A stretch of 64,000 nt of DNA from Fulvimarina uroteuthidis. GTDB taxonomy: Bacteria; Pseudomonadota; Alphaproteobacteria; Rhizobiales; Rhizobiaceae. The translations under genes and the position numbers were made by a program. A model generated the notes under the pieces. That model made no database searches and had not been told where the DNA came from. It saw only the letters and a list, made by a program, of their open reading frames with translations. Every line of letters starts with the position of its first letter. Position 1 is the stretch's first letter. The DNA is taken from NCBI RefSeq assembly GCF_034321785.1, contig NZ_JAXLPB010000001.1, positions 930,001-994,000 of the forward strand, written 5' to 3'. Positions 55,762-64,000 of the stretch are shown one piece after another.

Positions 55762-58683
55762 ATGAAAAAGGGCGATCATCTCTTCCTCGTCGACGGCTCG
55801 GCATATATTTTCAGGGCCTATCACGCGCTGCCGCCACTCACCCGCAAGTCGGACGGGTTGCCGGTCGGGGCGGTGTCGGGCTTCTGCAACATGCTGTGGA
55901 AGCTGGTCGAAGAATCGCGCGACACCTCCGTGGGCGTGGTGCCGACCCATTTTGCGGTCATCTTCGACTATTCGTCCACGACGTTCCGCAACACGCTCTA
56001 CTCCGAATACAAGGCGAATCGCGAGGCGCCGCCCGAAGATCTGAAGCCCCAGTTCGGACTGATCCGCGAGGCCGTGCGCGCCTTCGACCTGCCCTGCATC
56101 GAGAAGGAAGGCTTCGAGGCGGACGATCTCATCGCGACCTATACCCGGCTTGCGGTCGAGGCCGGCGGCGACGTCACCATCGTGTCCTCCGACAAGGACC
56201 TGATGCAACTCGTCGGCCCGAACGTCATCCTCTACGACCAGATGAAGGACAAGCGCCTCGGCGCGCAGGAGGTGAAGGAGAAGTTCGGCGTCTATCCCGA
56301 GAAGATGATCGATCTCCAGGCGCTGTGCGGCGACACCTCGGACAACGTGCCGGGCGTCCCCGGCATCGGCCCGAAGACGGCCGCGCAGCTTCTCGAGGAG
56401 TACGGAACGCTCGAGGAGCTTCTGGAGCGCGCGCCGGAGATCAAGCAGACCAAGCGGCGCGAGAACCTCATCGCCTTCGCCGACCAGGCGCGCCTGTCGA
56501 AGCGTCTCGTCACGCTCGACGCCGACACGCCGCTGGGCGACGGCGAACAGCTCGACGACCTGTTCATCCACGAGCCCGACGGCGAAAAGCTCGTCGCCTA
56601 CCTGAAGGCGATGGAGTTCACCACCCTGACCCGCCGCGTGGCCGCGGCGCTCGATACCGATGCGAGCGACGTCGAAAGCGCCGATCTGAAGATCGAAGGC
56701 GTGCCGCGCGGCCCCGATCTCGATCCGTTCGAAGTCCCGGATGCGCCCGGAGATACGGTGTTCACCGCGACCCCGGCCCGGCTCGCCGCCAGGCTGAAGG
56801 ACGGCGCGACCGGCCAGGCGATCGATCGATCGCGCTATGTCACGATCCGCGATGCGCAGACGCTCCGTTCCTGGATGGACAGGGCCCGCGACAAGGGCAG
56901 CATGGCTTTCGATACCGAAACGAGCCAGTTGTCGGCGATGAACGGCGATCTTGTCGGCGTCTCCTTCGCGATCTCGCCGGGGGAAGCGGCCTACGTGCCC
57001 ATCGCCCACGTCGCGGCCGACGCCGATCTTCTCAGCGGGCCGAAGGACGCAACGAGCCTCGGCGGGCAGATCCCGCTCGGCGAGGCGCTCGATATCCTGA
57101 AGCCCGTCCTGGAAGACGCCTCGGTCCTCAAGATCGGCCAGAACATCAAGTACGATCTCCTCGTCATGCTGCAGCACGGCATCGCCATGACGCCGATCGA
57201 CGACACCATGCTGATCTCCTATGCCCTCGATGCCTCGAGCGGCCTCGAAGGCCACGGCATGGACGAATTGTCCGAGCGCTGGCTCGGCCACAAGCCGATC
57301 AGCTACAAGGAGCTCTGCGGCTCCGGGCGGACCGCGCGGCCCATCGCGGCAGTGGAGATCGACAAGGTCACCGAATATGCCGCGGAAGACGCGGACGTGA
57401 CGCTGCGGCTGTGGCAGGTCCTGAAGCCGCGCCTTGCCGCCGAACGACTCGCCCATGTCTACGAGCGGCTCGAACGGCCGCTCGCGCCGGTGCTTGCCCG
57501 CATGGAGCAGCGCGGCATCATGGTCGACCGGCAGATCCTGTCGCGGCTGTCCGGCCGGTTCAGCCAGAAACAGGCCGGCATCGAGGCCGACATCGCCCAG
57601 ATGGCCGGCGAAGAGTTCAATCCGGGCTCGCCCAAGCAGCTCGGCGAGATCCTGTTCGGCAAGCTGGGCCTGCCCGGCGGCAAGAAGACCAAGTCCGGCC
57701 AATGGTCGACGGATGCCCGGGTGCTGGAGGATCTGGCGGCGGAAGGCCACGATCTGCCGCGGCGCATCGTCGACTGGCGCCAGCTTACCAAGCTGAAGGG
57801 CACCTATACCGATGCCCTGCCCTCGCACATGGACGAGAACGGCCGCATCCACACCTCGTTCTCCATGGCCTCGACCACGACGGGCCGGCTCTCCTCGTCG
57901 GAGCCGAACCTGCAGAACATTCCGGTGCGCACCGAGGAAGGCCGGGCGATCCGCACCGCCTTCGTCGCCCCGAAGGGCAAGAAGCTCGTTTCGGCAGACT
58001 ACAGCCAGATCGAGCTGCGCATTCTCGCCCACATCGCCGACATCCCGCAGTTGAAGGACGCCTTCCGGAACGGCATCGACATCCATGCGATGACCGCCTC
58101 GGAAATGTTCGGCGTTCCCGTCGAGGGCATGGATCCGATGGTGCGGCGGCGGGCGAAGGCCATCAATTTCGGCATCATCTACGGCATTTCCGCCTTCGGC
58201 CTCGCCAACCAGCTGTCGATCCCGCGGGAGGAGGCGGGCCTCTACATCAAGCGCTATTTCGAGCGCTTTCCCGGCATTCGCGACTATATGGACCAGACGA
58301 AGGCCTACGCGAAGAAGCACGGCTATGTCGAAACCCTGTTCGGGCGGCGGGCGCACTATCCCGACATCACCTCCAAGAACCCGCAGGTCCGCGCCTTCAA
58401 CGAGCGCGCGGCGATCAACGCGCCGATCCAGGGGACGGCCGCCGACGTGATCCGCCGGGCGATGGTGCGCATGGAAAGCGCGCTCGAGACGGCCGGGCTC
58501 TCGGCACAGATGCTGCTGCAGGTCCACGACGAACTCATCTTCGAGGTCGACGACAGCGAGATCGACGAGACGATCGCGGTCGTCAGGCGCGTCATGGAAG
58601 CGGCGCCCGGCCCAAGCGTCAGCCTGTCGGTGCCGCTCGAAGTGGACGCCAAGGCCGCCACGAACTGGGACGAAGCCCATTAG
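55762..58683 (+). CDS. polA: DNA polymerase I
   Basis: A 973-residue, three-domain Pol I. The 5'-3' exonuclease domain opens LFLVDGSAYIFRAYHAL. The 3'-5' exonuclease keeps its acidic residues (MAFDTETSQL; GQNIKYD; YAAEDADVTL), so proofreading is probably active. The polymerase domain has DYSQIELRILAHIA, the O-helix RRRAKAINFGIIYGIS and QVHDELIFEV. It handles Okazaki processing and repair. The ATG at 55762 (MKKGDHL) is the family start. Confidence 0.96.
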   Translation: MKKGDHLFLVDGSAYIFRAYHALPPLTRKSDGLPVGAVSGFCNMLWKLVEESRDTSVGVVPTHFAVIFDYSSTTFRNTLYSEYKANREAPPEDLKPQFGLIREAVRAFDLPCIEKEGFEADDLIATYTRLAVEAGGDVTIVSSDKDLMQLVGPNVILYDQMKDKRLGAQEVKEKFGVYPEKMIDLQALCGDTSDNVPGVPGIGPKTAAQLLEEYGTLEELLERAPEIKQTKRRENLIAFADQARLSKRLVTLDADTPLGDGEQLDDLFIHEPDGEKLVAYLKAMEFTTLTRRVAAALDTDASDVESADLKIEGVPRGPDLDPFEVPDAPGDTVFTATPARLAARLKDGATGQAIDRSRYVTIRDAQTLRSWMDRARDKGSMAFDTETSQLSAMNGDLVGVSFAISPGEAAYVPIAHVAADADLLSGPKDATSLGGQIPLGEALDILKPVLEDASVLKIGQNIKYDLLVMLQHGIAMTPIDDTMLISYALDASSGLEGHGMDELSERWLGHKPISYKELCGSGRTARPIAAVEIDKVTEYAAEDADVTLRLWQVLKPRLAAERLAHVYERLERPLAPVLARMEQRGIMVDRQILSRLSGRFSQKQAGIEADIAQMAGEEFNPGSPKQLGEILFGKLGLPGGKKTKSGQWSTDARVLEDLAAEGHDLPRRIVDWRQLTKLKGTYTDALPSHMDENGRIHTSFSMASTTTGRLSSSEPNLQNIPVRTEEGRAIRTAFVAPKGKKLVSADYSQIELRILAHIADIPQLKDAFRNGIDIHAMTASEMFGVPVEGMDPMVRRRAKAINFGIIYGISAFGLANQLSIPREEAGLYIKRYFERFPGIRDYMDQTKAYAKKHGYVETLFGRRAHYPDITSKNPQVRAFNERAAINAPIQGTAADVIRRAMVRMESALETAGLSAQMLLQVHDELIFEVDDSEIDETIAVVRRVMEAAPGPSVSLSVPLEVDAKAATNWDEAH

Positions 58684-58749
58684 GCCGCAGGGCGAAACCG
58701 ACCCGATCCCGGCTTACCGGCAAGCCGTCCGTCACACCAACGAAGAAGC

Positions 58750-59481
58750 ATGGCCATGAACGAGAGCGAATTCAGACCCGGGCAGGCCGTGGCGACACGC
58801 GACAGGCTGATCGTCGGCCTCGACGTCGCCACGCCCAGCGAGGCCATGCGCCTCGTCGAATGGCTGGGCGATGACGTCTCGACCTACAAGATCGGCTATC
58901 AGCTCGCCTATTCCGGCGGCCTGCCGCTGGTCACCGAGCTTTCGAAGGCCGGCAAGTCGGTGTTTCTGGACTTGAAGCTCCTCGACATTCCGAACACCGT
59001 CGCCAAGGGCGTGGAAAGCGCCCTGTCCCTCGGCGCGGCCATGCTGACCGTTCATGCCTACCCCCACGCCATGCGCGCGGCGATGGATGCCGCCAGGGGT
59101 TCGGATCTCCTGGTTCTCGGCGTGACCGTCCTCACCGCGCTCGACGATGCGGACCTTCTCGAGGCCGGCTACGCCACGACCGTCGCCGATCTGGTGGCCA
59201 AGCGCGCGCGCCAGGCAGGCGAGATCGGCATGGGCGGGCTGGTGGCGTCCGCCGCCGAAGCCGCCTTCATCCGCGCGATCATCGGTGCGGATTTGGCGCT
59301 GGTCACGCCCGGCATCCGGCCGAAGGGCGCGGCGGCCGGCGACCAGAAGCGGATCGTGACACCGGCGGACGCCTTGCGCGCCGGCGCGTCGCATCTCGTC
59401 GTCGCCCGCCCGATCGTCGCCGCGGACGATCCCCGGCTTGCGGCGCGCAGCATCCTTGCCGAAATGGCAGCTGCCCCATAG
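58750..59481 (+). CDS. pyrF: Orotidine 5'-phosphate decarboxylase
   Basis: A 243-residue OMP decarboxylase of UMP synthesis. The catalytic D74-x-K76-x2-D79 (FLDLKLLDIPNT) and LVTPGIRPKGAAAGDQ with VARPIV are the type I family motifs. The N-terminal lead of about 15 residues is longer than most. It follows polA by 66 bp and is followed by two small genes on the same strand. Confidence 0.95.
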   Translation: MAMNESEFRPGQAVATRDRLIVGLDVATPSEAMRLVEWLGDDVSTYKIGYQLAYSGGLPLVTELSKAGKSVFLDLKLLDIPNTVAKGVESALSLGAAMLTVHAYPHAMRAAMDAARGSDLLVLGVTVLTALDDADLLEAGYATTVADLVAKRARQAGEIGMGGLVASAAEAAFIRAIIGADLALVTPGIRPKGAAAGDQKRIVTPADALRAGASHLVVARPIVAADDPRLAARSILAEMAAAP

Positions 59482-59519
59482 GTACCATGCCATCAGGAAC
59501 CCGAGCGAGGACGTCGGAC

Positions 59520-59813
59520 ATGCCCAAAGGATACTGGATCGCCCGCGTCGATGTTCGCGATCCCGATCGCTACAAGGACTATGTCGAAACGGCGAAGCCC
59601 GCCTTTTCCGAGTTCGGCGGCCGGTTCCTCGTGCGCGGTGGCGCGGTGACCGAGCTCGAGGGCAGCGCCCGTCCGCGCAACGTGGTCATCGAATTCGACA
59701 GCGTGGAGAAGGCGCAGGCCTGCTACGACAGCCCGGCCTACCGGAAGGCCGCCGCGATCCGGCAGGCGATCGCCGAGGCCGACGTCTTCATCGTCGAGGG
59801 GCATGACGGATAG
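59520..59813 (+). CDS. DUF1330 protein
   Basis: A 97-residue dimeric alpha-beta barrel protein. MPKGYWIARVDVRDPDRYKDY at the start and SRxRNVVIEFxS-like NVVIEFDSVEKAQACYDSPAY in the middle are diagnostic of DUF1330. The role is unknown. The ATG at 59520 follows pyrF by 38 bp. Confidence 0.88.
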   Translation: MPKGYWIARVDVRDPDRYKDYVETAKPAFSEFGGRFLVRGGAVTELEGSARPRNVVIEFDSVEKAQACYDSPAYRKAAAIRQAIAEADVFIVEGHDG

Positions 59814-60369
59814 ACCCATGCCACCGAAGGGCGGACGCAAGGCATTCAAGGGCATGGCGCCGAAGGGCTACGCGATCCACATGATGGAGCCGGGCGAGGT
59901 TCCGACGCTGCTGGCATTGCACGAAAGCGCGCGGGAAATCGAGCCCCCGGCCGTCGCAACCTCCGGTGATCCGGCCTTCGCGCTGAACGAATTCACCCGC
60001 TTCCTGCTTGCGCACGAGGTTTTCGTCGCGCGTGAGAAGAAGACCGGGGAGCGGCTCGGCTTCGCGGCGGCGGCGGCCGAGCACGACCTTTACTGGATCG
60101 CCCGCCTTGCCGTGCGCCCCGATGTTGCGGGCATCGGTCTCGATGGGGCGCTGCTCAGGGCCGTTGCAGAGCGCGCACACTGGTTCTTCTATCGTGCGCT
60201 GGGCGTCCCGGTCGCTGGCGCCGCGTCGCGAAGCGCGTCATTCTATCAGAACCACGGATTTATCCGCATTCCCCAAACGGACCTGCCGGCGTGGCTCGAC
60301 ACGAAGCGACGCAGGGTAGCGGACGGTGACGACCCGGACGACCGGATCGTCATGCTCAAATGGTTGTGA
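59803..60369 (+). CDS. GNAT-fold acetyltransferase-like protein
   Basis: A 188-residue protein with a GNAT-like core: DLYWIARLAVRPDVAGIGLDGALL, where the loop after the beta strand would hold acetyl-CoA, and ASRSASFYQNHGFIRIPQ near the end, the usual N-acetyltransferase ending. The acetyl-CoA motif is not the canonical Q/RxxGxG/A, so activity may be altered. Its ATG lies within the previous gene (11-bp overlap), showing coupling. Confidence 0.65.
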   Translation: MTDRPMPPKGGRKAFKGMAPKGYAIHMMEPGEVPTLLALHESAREIEPPAVATSGDPAFALNEFTRFLLAHEVFVAREKKTGERLGFAAAAAEHDLYWIARLAVRPDVAGIGLDGALLRAVAERAHWFFYRALGVPVAGAASRSASFYQNHGFIRIPQTDLPAWLDTKRRRVADGDDPDDRIVMLKWL

Positions 60370-60465
60370 CGCTTACATGACAGACAGGCCTTCCGGCTGA
60401 GCGAAATTTGTGCAGCGCAGCATAGTCTGGTAGGATCGGCGTAAATCAGGACGGAAACAGGGCCT

Positions 60466-62970
60466 ATGTTGTATTACCTCTACGAATGGAACCACGCGAT
60501 GCTGGCGCCGATGCGCGCGGCCGCGGACGTGACCCGTATCGCATACCAGAACCCGCTGAACCCGATCTCGCGCACGACGGTCGGCCGATCGATCGCAGCC
60601 GCGGCCGAACTGTTCGAGCGCACAACGCGCGTCTACGCCAAGCCGTCCTTCGACATCACCGAGACCGTGGTCGGCCACACCCGCGTCGACGTGAAAGAGA
60701 CCGTGGTTCTCGACTTGCCGTTCTGCCAGCTCCTGCACTTCGAGCGGCAATTGCCGAAGGATCGCAAGTCCGATCCCCGCTTCCTCGTCGTCGCGCCGCT
60801 GTCCGGCCATCATGCGACGCTCCTGCGGGGCACGGTCGAGGCGCTGCTTCCCTATGCGGACGTCTACATCACGGACTGGAAGGATGCACGCACGGTCCCG
60901 ATCGAGGACGGCAAGTTCGATCTGAGCGATTACACCCAGTACGTCATCGACTTCCTGCGCCATCTCGGCCCAGACACCCACGTGCTGGGCGTCTGCCAGC
61001 CGGCCGTACCGGTGCTGATGGCGGTCGCGCACATGGAAATGCACGGCGACGACTGCTATCCGGCGACGATGACGCTGATGGGCGGCCCGCTCGACACCCG
61101 CATCAACCCGACCGCCGTGAACCGGCTCGCCCAGGAGAAGGGCATCGACTGGTTCCGCGACAATGTCATCATGCAGGTCCCCTTCCCCCAGCCCGGCTTC
61201 CGGCGCCTTGTCTATCCCGGCTTCCTGCAGCTCACCGGCTTCATGTCGATGAACCTTGACCGCCACATGGCGGCGCACAAGGACTTCTACTGGCATCTCG
61301 TCAAGGATGACGGGGACTCGGCGGAAAAGCACCGCACCTTCTACGACGAATACAATGCCGTGATGGACATGACGGCGGAGTTCTACCTGGAGACCGTCGA
61401 AGAGGTCTTCATCAAGCATTCGCTCCCGAAGGGCACGATCCGGTTCAACGACGAGACGATCGATCTCACCGCCATCAAGCGCGTCGCGCTCCTCACCGTC
61501 GAGGGCGAGAACGACGATATCTCCGGCGTCGGCCAGACGGAAGCGGCGCACGACATGTGCCCGAACATCCCGGAGGACATGCGCGTCCATTACGTGCAGC
61601 CCAAGGTCGGCCATTACGGCGTGTTCAACGGCTCCCGCTTTAAGGCGGAAATCGTGCCCCGCATCATCGATTTCGCGCTGACCCATGGAACGACCCACGG
61701 GACGGCGGACCTGCCGAAGAAGACCGAGGTCACCAAGCGGGAGGGTCGCAATTTCGGCGCCCACGCCGAGCGCCGCGCCAAGGCGGGCGAGCTCGGCCAG
61801 CGGCTCGGCGCTGGCGGCGAAACCGGAATCGCCGATCCGCTGATGTTCGAGAACAACATGTTCGCCGTCGGCGAGCGCTTCATGCGCGCGTTCGCGGAAC
61901 CGGCGGGGGATGCGTTCGCGCAGGTGCTTCGCTCGAAAGAGCGCGGCACGAAATCGGTCGAATCCGCCAAGGTCGAAATCCCGGCCAAGACGGGCGCGAG
62001 CGCCGCGCCGGCCAAGCCCGCCGACACGTCGAAGGCCGAGCCCGCGCCGGCCAAGCCGGCCAGGGCGAAAGTCGAGGCCGAAGCGAAGACGGCCAAGGCG
62101 TCTCACCCGGCAGCGAAGACCGGCACGGCCAGGAGCGAGACCCAGAAGGCCGACACGAAGACAGCCGAGACGGACAAGACGAGCGCGGGCAAGACGAGCG
62201 CGGGCAAGACGAGCGCGGGCAAGAGCAACGCACAACCGGCGAAGACGGCTTCGGAGGCGGCGGACAAGCCGTCCGCCGGCGAGCCCTCGCCCGCCGACGC
62301 CAAGCCTTCGAAAGCCGAAGGAGCCAAGGCCGAGCCGGTCAAGGCCGAAACCGCAAAGTCGGCCGTGAAGACGGAGGCTTCTTCGAAGCCGGACGCGAAG
62401 GCGGACAGCACCAAGGCAGACGCGAAGGCTGAAAGCGCGAAGGCGGACGCCTCGAAGCCGGCGGCGACGGCGGAGACGTCGAAAGACGGCAAGCCTACCG
62501 GGACCAAGCCGGTCGACGCAAAGGCCGAGCCCGCCCCAAAGCCGACCCCAAAGCCGACCGAGGCAAAGCGCGAAGATCAGGGCAAGGCCGCCGATGCGCC
62601 GGCCCAGATCGCGACCGACGAAGCAAGGCCCGGGACCGAGAGTGGCGGGTCGACAGCAACACCGGACGAGGCGAAGCCGGTCGCGAAAGCCGCGGCGCCG
62701 AAGCCGGACGAGACCGCCGGCAACGCAGGGACCGCGCCTTCGAAAGCCGATGCGCCGAAGAACGCGACCGCGTCCAATCCCGACGCCGCCGCAAGGCCGG
62801 AGACGGAGACGAAGACGAACCCGGCACCAGCAGCCGCCGCTGCGGCCGCCGCCAAGGAGCCGGCCAGACGCGAGACGGTGTCGCCATCGCCCGCAAGACG
62901 GCCGTCCCCGCCCGCGCCCAAGCCCGGCGGCAACCGCCGCGCGCGCCGCTCGGCGGCCCGCAAGAAATAA
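60466..62970 (+). CDS. phaZ: PHA depolymerase with a histone-like Lys/Ala/Pro-rich tail
   Basis: A 834-residue protein in two parts. Residues 1-420 or so match intracellular PhaZ depolymerases: catalytic Cys177 in LGVCQPAVPV, Asp350 or 351 in VEGENDD and His383 in VGHYGVFNG, the order of the Ralstonia PhaZ1 triad. Residues 500-834 are a low-complexity run of Lys, Ala, Pro, Thr and Glu, ending in RRARRSAARKK. That tail is like the AAKP tails of PhaF and histone H1-like proteins, which bind DNA. Typical PhaZ proteins stop at about 420 residues. The tail holds three exact 15-bp repeats at 62176-62220. Confidence 0.85.
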   Translation: MLYYLYEWNHAMLAPMRAAADVTRIAYQNPLNPISRTTVGRSIAAAAELFERTTRVYAKPSFDITETVVGHTRVDVKETVVLDLPFCQLLHFERQLPKDRKSDPRFLVVAPLSGHHATLLRGTVEALLPYADVYITDWKDARTVPIEDGKFDLSDYTQYVIDFLRHLGPDTHVLGVCQPAVPVLMAVAHMEMHGDDCYPATMTLMGGPLDTRINPTAVNRLAQEKGIDWFRDNVIMQVPFPQPGFRRLVYPGFLQLTGFMSMNLDRHMAAHKDFYWHLVKDDGDSAEKHRTFYDEYNAVMDMTAEFYLETVEEVFIKHSLPKGTIRFNDETIDLTAIKRVALLTVEGENDDISGVGQTEAAHDMCPNIPEDMRVHYVQPKVGHYGVFNGSRFKAEIVPRIIDFALTHGTTHGTADLPKKTEVTKREGRNFGAHAERRAKAGELGQRLGAGGETGIADPLMFENNMFAVGERFMRAFAEPAGDAFAQVLRSKERGTKSVESAKVEIPAKTGASAAPAKPADTSKAEPAPAKPARAKVEAEAKTAKASHPAAKTGTARSETQKADTKTAETDKTSAGKTSAGKTSAGKSNAQPAKTASEAADKPSAGEPSPADAKPSKAEGAKAEPVKAETAKSAVKTEASSKPDAKADSTKADAKAESAKADASKPAATAETSKDGKPTGTKPVDAKAEPAPKPTPKPTEAKREDQGKAADAPAQIATDEARPGTESGGSTATPDEAKPVAKAAAPKPDETAGNAGTAPSKADAPKNATASNPDAAARPETETKTNPAPAAAAAAAAKEPARRETVSPSPARRPSPPAPKPGGNRRARRSAARKK
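62176..62220 (+). repeat. Three exact 15-bp tandem repeats in the PhaZ tail
   Basis: AAGACGAGCGCGGGC occurs three times in a row, encoding KTSAG three times (from residue 571). The repeat keeps the frame, so copies can be gained or lost by slippage without breaking the protein. Confidence 0.85.
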
Positions 62971-62978
62971 GCCGGCGG

Positions 62979-63008
62979 CCGGCCTCCTATGTACCGGCCT
63001 CCTATGTA
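62979..63008 (+). repeat. 15-bp direct repeat after phaZ
   Basis: CCGGCCTCCTATGTA is present twice back to back, just before the terminator hairpin. It lies outside any gene. Confidence 0.8.
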
Positions 63009-63009
63009 T

Positions 63010-63045
63010 AAGGCCCGGCGCTCCTCAACGGAGTGCCGGGCCTTT
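63010..63045 (+). terminator. Terminator after phaZ
   Basis: AAGGCCCGGCGCTCC and GGAGTGCCGGGCCTT form a 15-bp stem (one G-T pair) with a 5-nt loop and a T-run. The FzlA-like gene begins its stop codon on the other strand 59 bp later, so the site may serve both convergent genes. Confidence 0.8.
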
Positions 63046-63103
63046 ATCGTTTCAGCCCGTTTGTCTCACGCGCGCGGCGACGCGATCGCCACGACGCGCC
63101 GCG

Positions 63104-63796
63104 TCAGAAATCCAGATCCGCATAATGCTGCACCGCCGGCACGCCGCGCACCTTTTCGCTGAGGAGCGGCCGGAACGAGGGACGCGACTTGATGCGGCTG
63201 TACCATTCCTTTGCCGCCGGCTCGTTCTCCCACGGGATTTCGCCGAGATAGTCGAGAACCGATAGAGCGGCCGCGGCGGCGAGGTCGGCCTGGGTCATAC
63301 GCGAGCCCGCGAGCCAGTTCCGGTTTTCCGCAAGCCATCCGATGTAGCGCAGATGATGCTTGGAATTGGCGCGGGCGGCGCGGATGGCGCCGGCATCGGG
63401 CGAACCGCCGCCGTCCTCCTTCGACATTTCCAGCTTGAAGACGCGCTCGCGGACCAGATAGCGCGTCACCTCCTGATCGAACTTGTCGATGAACCATTCG
63501 GTGAGACGGCGCACCTCGGCGCGCTCGGCCGGCTTTTCCGGCATCAGGCGCTTGTCGCGGGCGAACACGCCGTGGGTCTCGTCGAGATATTCCCCGACGA
63601 TCACCCCGCCCACCACCGCCGGCCCATCGTCCTCGACCAGCACGGGCAAGGTCGCGGCCGGGTTCATCGCCAGGAACTCCCGCCGACGCTCCCAGGGACG
63701 CTCTTCGACGAGTTCGAGCTTCTCGCCATATTCGCCGGCCAGAAGCCGGATGTAGCGGGAGGCGGCGGACATGGGATGGTGGAAGAGTTTTAGCAT
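63104..63796 (-). CDS. GST-fold protein, probable FzlA
   Basis: A 230-residue glutathione-S-transferase-fold protein. MLKLFHHPMSAASRYIRLL starts the thioredoxin-like half; HHLRYIGWLAENRNWLAG and the end VPAVQHYADLDF fit the alphaproteobacterial FzlA family. FzlA binds FtsZ filaments and helps set constriction rate. A typical enzymatic GST is the alternative. The ATG at 63796 is preferred to the one at 63847 for family length. Confidence 0.75.
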   Translation of the reverse strand: MLKLFHHPMSAASRYIRLLAGEYGEKLELVEERPWERRREFLAMNPAATLPVLVEDDGPAVVGGVIVGEYLDETHGVFARDKRLMPEKPAERAEVRRLTEWFIDKFDQEVTRYLVRERVFKLEMSKEDGGGSPDAGAIRAARANSKHHLRYIGWLAENRNWLAGSRMTQADLAAAAALSVLDYLGEIPWENEPAAKEWYSRIKSRPSFRPLLSEKVRGVPAVQHYADLDF

Positions 63797-64000
63797 CTGT
63801 CCTGTATCGATCGCATTCACGTAAGGTTCTGCAGCTATGGAGGGCAAAACGGTTGGGTTTTCACCCGTTTAGACCAAATCACCGCGAAAGAAACATCCCG
63901 GCAGTGTTTGCAGAAATCCGTCAACGGGTGGTGAACGGTTCGCTCGCCGGATAAAGCCACGGCGCAATGCGTCATCACCACACCAAACGATATCGAGAGA
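63797..64000. other. 204-bp end region
   Basis: No gene seen. It holds an imperfect hairpin (AAACGG ... CCGTTT, about 63847-63870) and the probable promoter of the FzlA-like gene. The right edge may start a further gene beyond the window. Confidence 0.3.

Noticed and set aside
55747..58680. 977-codon minus-strand frame opposite polA
   Set aside because: It is a full shadow of a well-supported polA gene; composition is Arg/Asp/Gly-rich without domains.
60373..62235. 620-codon minus-strand frame opposite phaZ
   Set aside because: It shadows the PhaZ domain and the repeat region; no family signature.

Overview
The window looks like chromosomal DNA from a GC-rich alphaproteobacterium, most likely of the order Hyphomicrobiales (Rhizobiales). 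The evidence is a sciP (DUF1153) cell-cycle gene with GANTC sites, an frc-type fructose ABC operon with a ROK repressor, the alphaproteobacterial hemC-hemD-mic60-hemY block opposite tsaD-gpsA, two HWE/HisKA_2 sensor kinases, an FzlA-like GST-fold protein, DUF2259/DUF3072 proteins and a crtYIB carotenoid operon. I could not place it in a genus. I saw no insertion sequence, integrase, phage gene, CRISPR array, rRNA or tRNA.

Layout. 1-11.3 kb: the 5' end of a class IV aminotransferase, an L,D-transpeptidase, a Rieske-AIF-type reductase, two tandem TM2 proteins, a HerA/YjgR-like ATPase, a membrane HWE kinase, a CorA transporter, an extensin-like secreted protein and a DUF547 protein. 11.4-15 kb: mnmA, sciP and a large secreted unknown. 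15.3-21.1 kb: a five-gene minus-strand operon (HAD-UbiA fusion, DprE1-like oxidase, EamA/SMR transporter, extended SDR, class III aminotransferase). It looks like a polyprenyl-phosphate-pentose pathway with an added aminotransferase. 21.3-28.2 kb: ferredoxin-NADP reductase, a coupled binding-protein/P1-peptidase pair, small secreted proteins and purB. 28.2-34.5 kb: an EEP-fold phosphatase, cardiolipin synthase and crtY-crtI-crtB. 34.8-37.4 kb: an MFS exporter, a GATase-like protein and a TerB-like protein. 37.6-42.3 kb: frcR | frcB-frcC-frcA. 42.3-46.7 kb: a stand-alone rimM, an MFS protein and small proteins. 46.7-54.1 kb: YciI-gpsA-tsaD on the minus strand, divergent from hemC-hemD-mic60-hemY. 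54.3-63.8 kb: a GAF-HWE kinase, polA-pyrF with two small genes, a PHA depolymerase with a histone-like tail, and an FzlA-like protein.

Most interesting systems. (1) The 15.3-21.1 kb operon combines a predicted phosphoribosyl-polyprenol synthase/phosphatase fusion, a DprE1-type 2'-oxidase, a short-chain reductase/epimerase, an ArnE/F-like four-helix transporter and a PLP aminotransferase. One reading is the synthesis and flipping of a lipid-linked pentose or amino-pentose for a glycan donor. (2) A PhaZ-type depolymerase with an intact Cys-Asp-His triad carries a tail of about 330 residues rich in Lys, Ala and Pro, ending in a basic Arg/Lys patch. This resembles the DNA-binding tails of PhaF-type granule proteins, so the depolymerase may be tethered to the nucleoid. 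(3) The frc operon has a clear palindromic operator candidate next to its -35 box and an intercistronic hairpin after frcB. All functions are inferred from sequence patterns and remembered family features; no database search was run.
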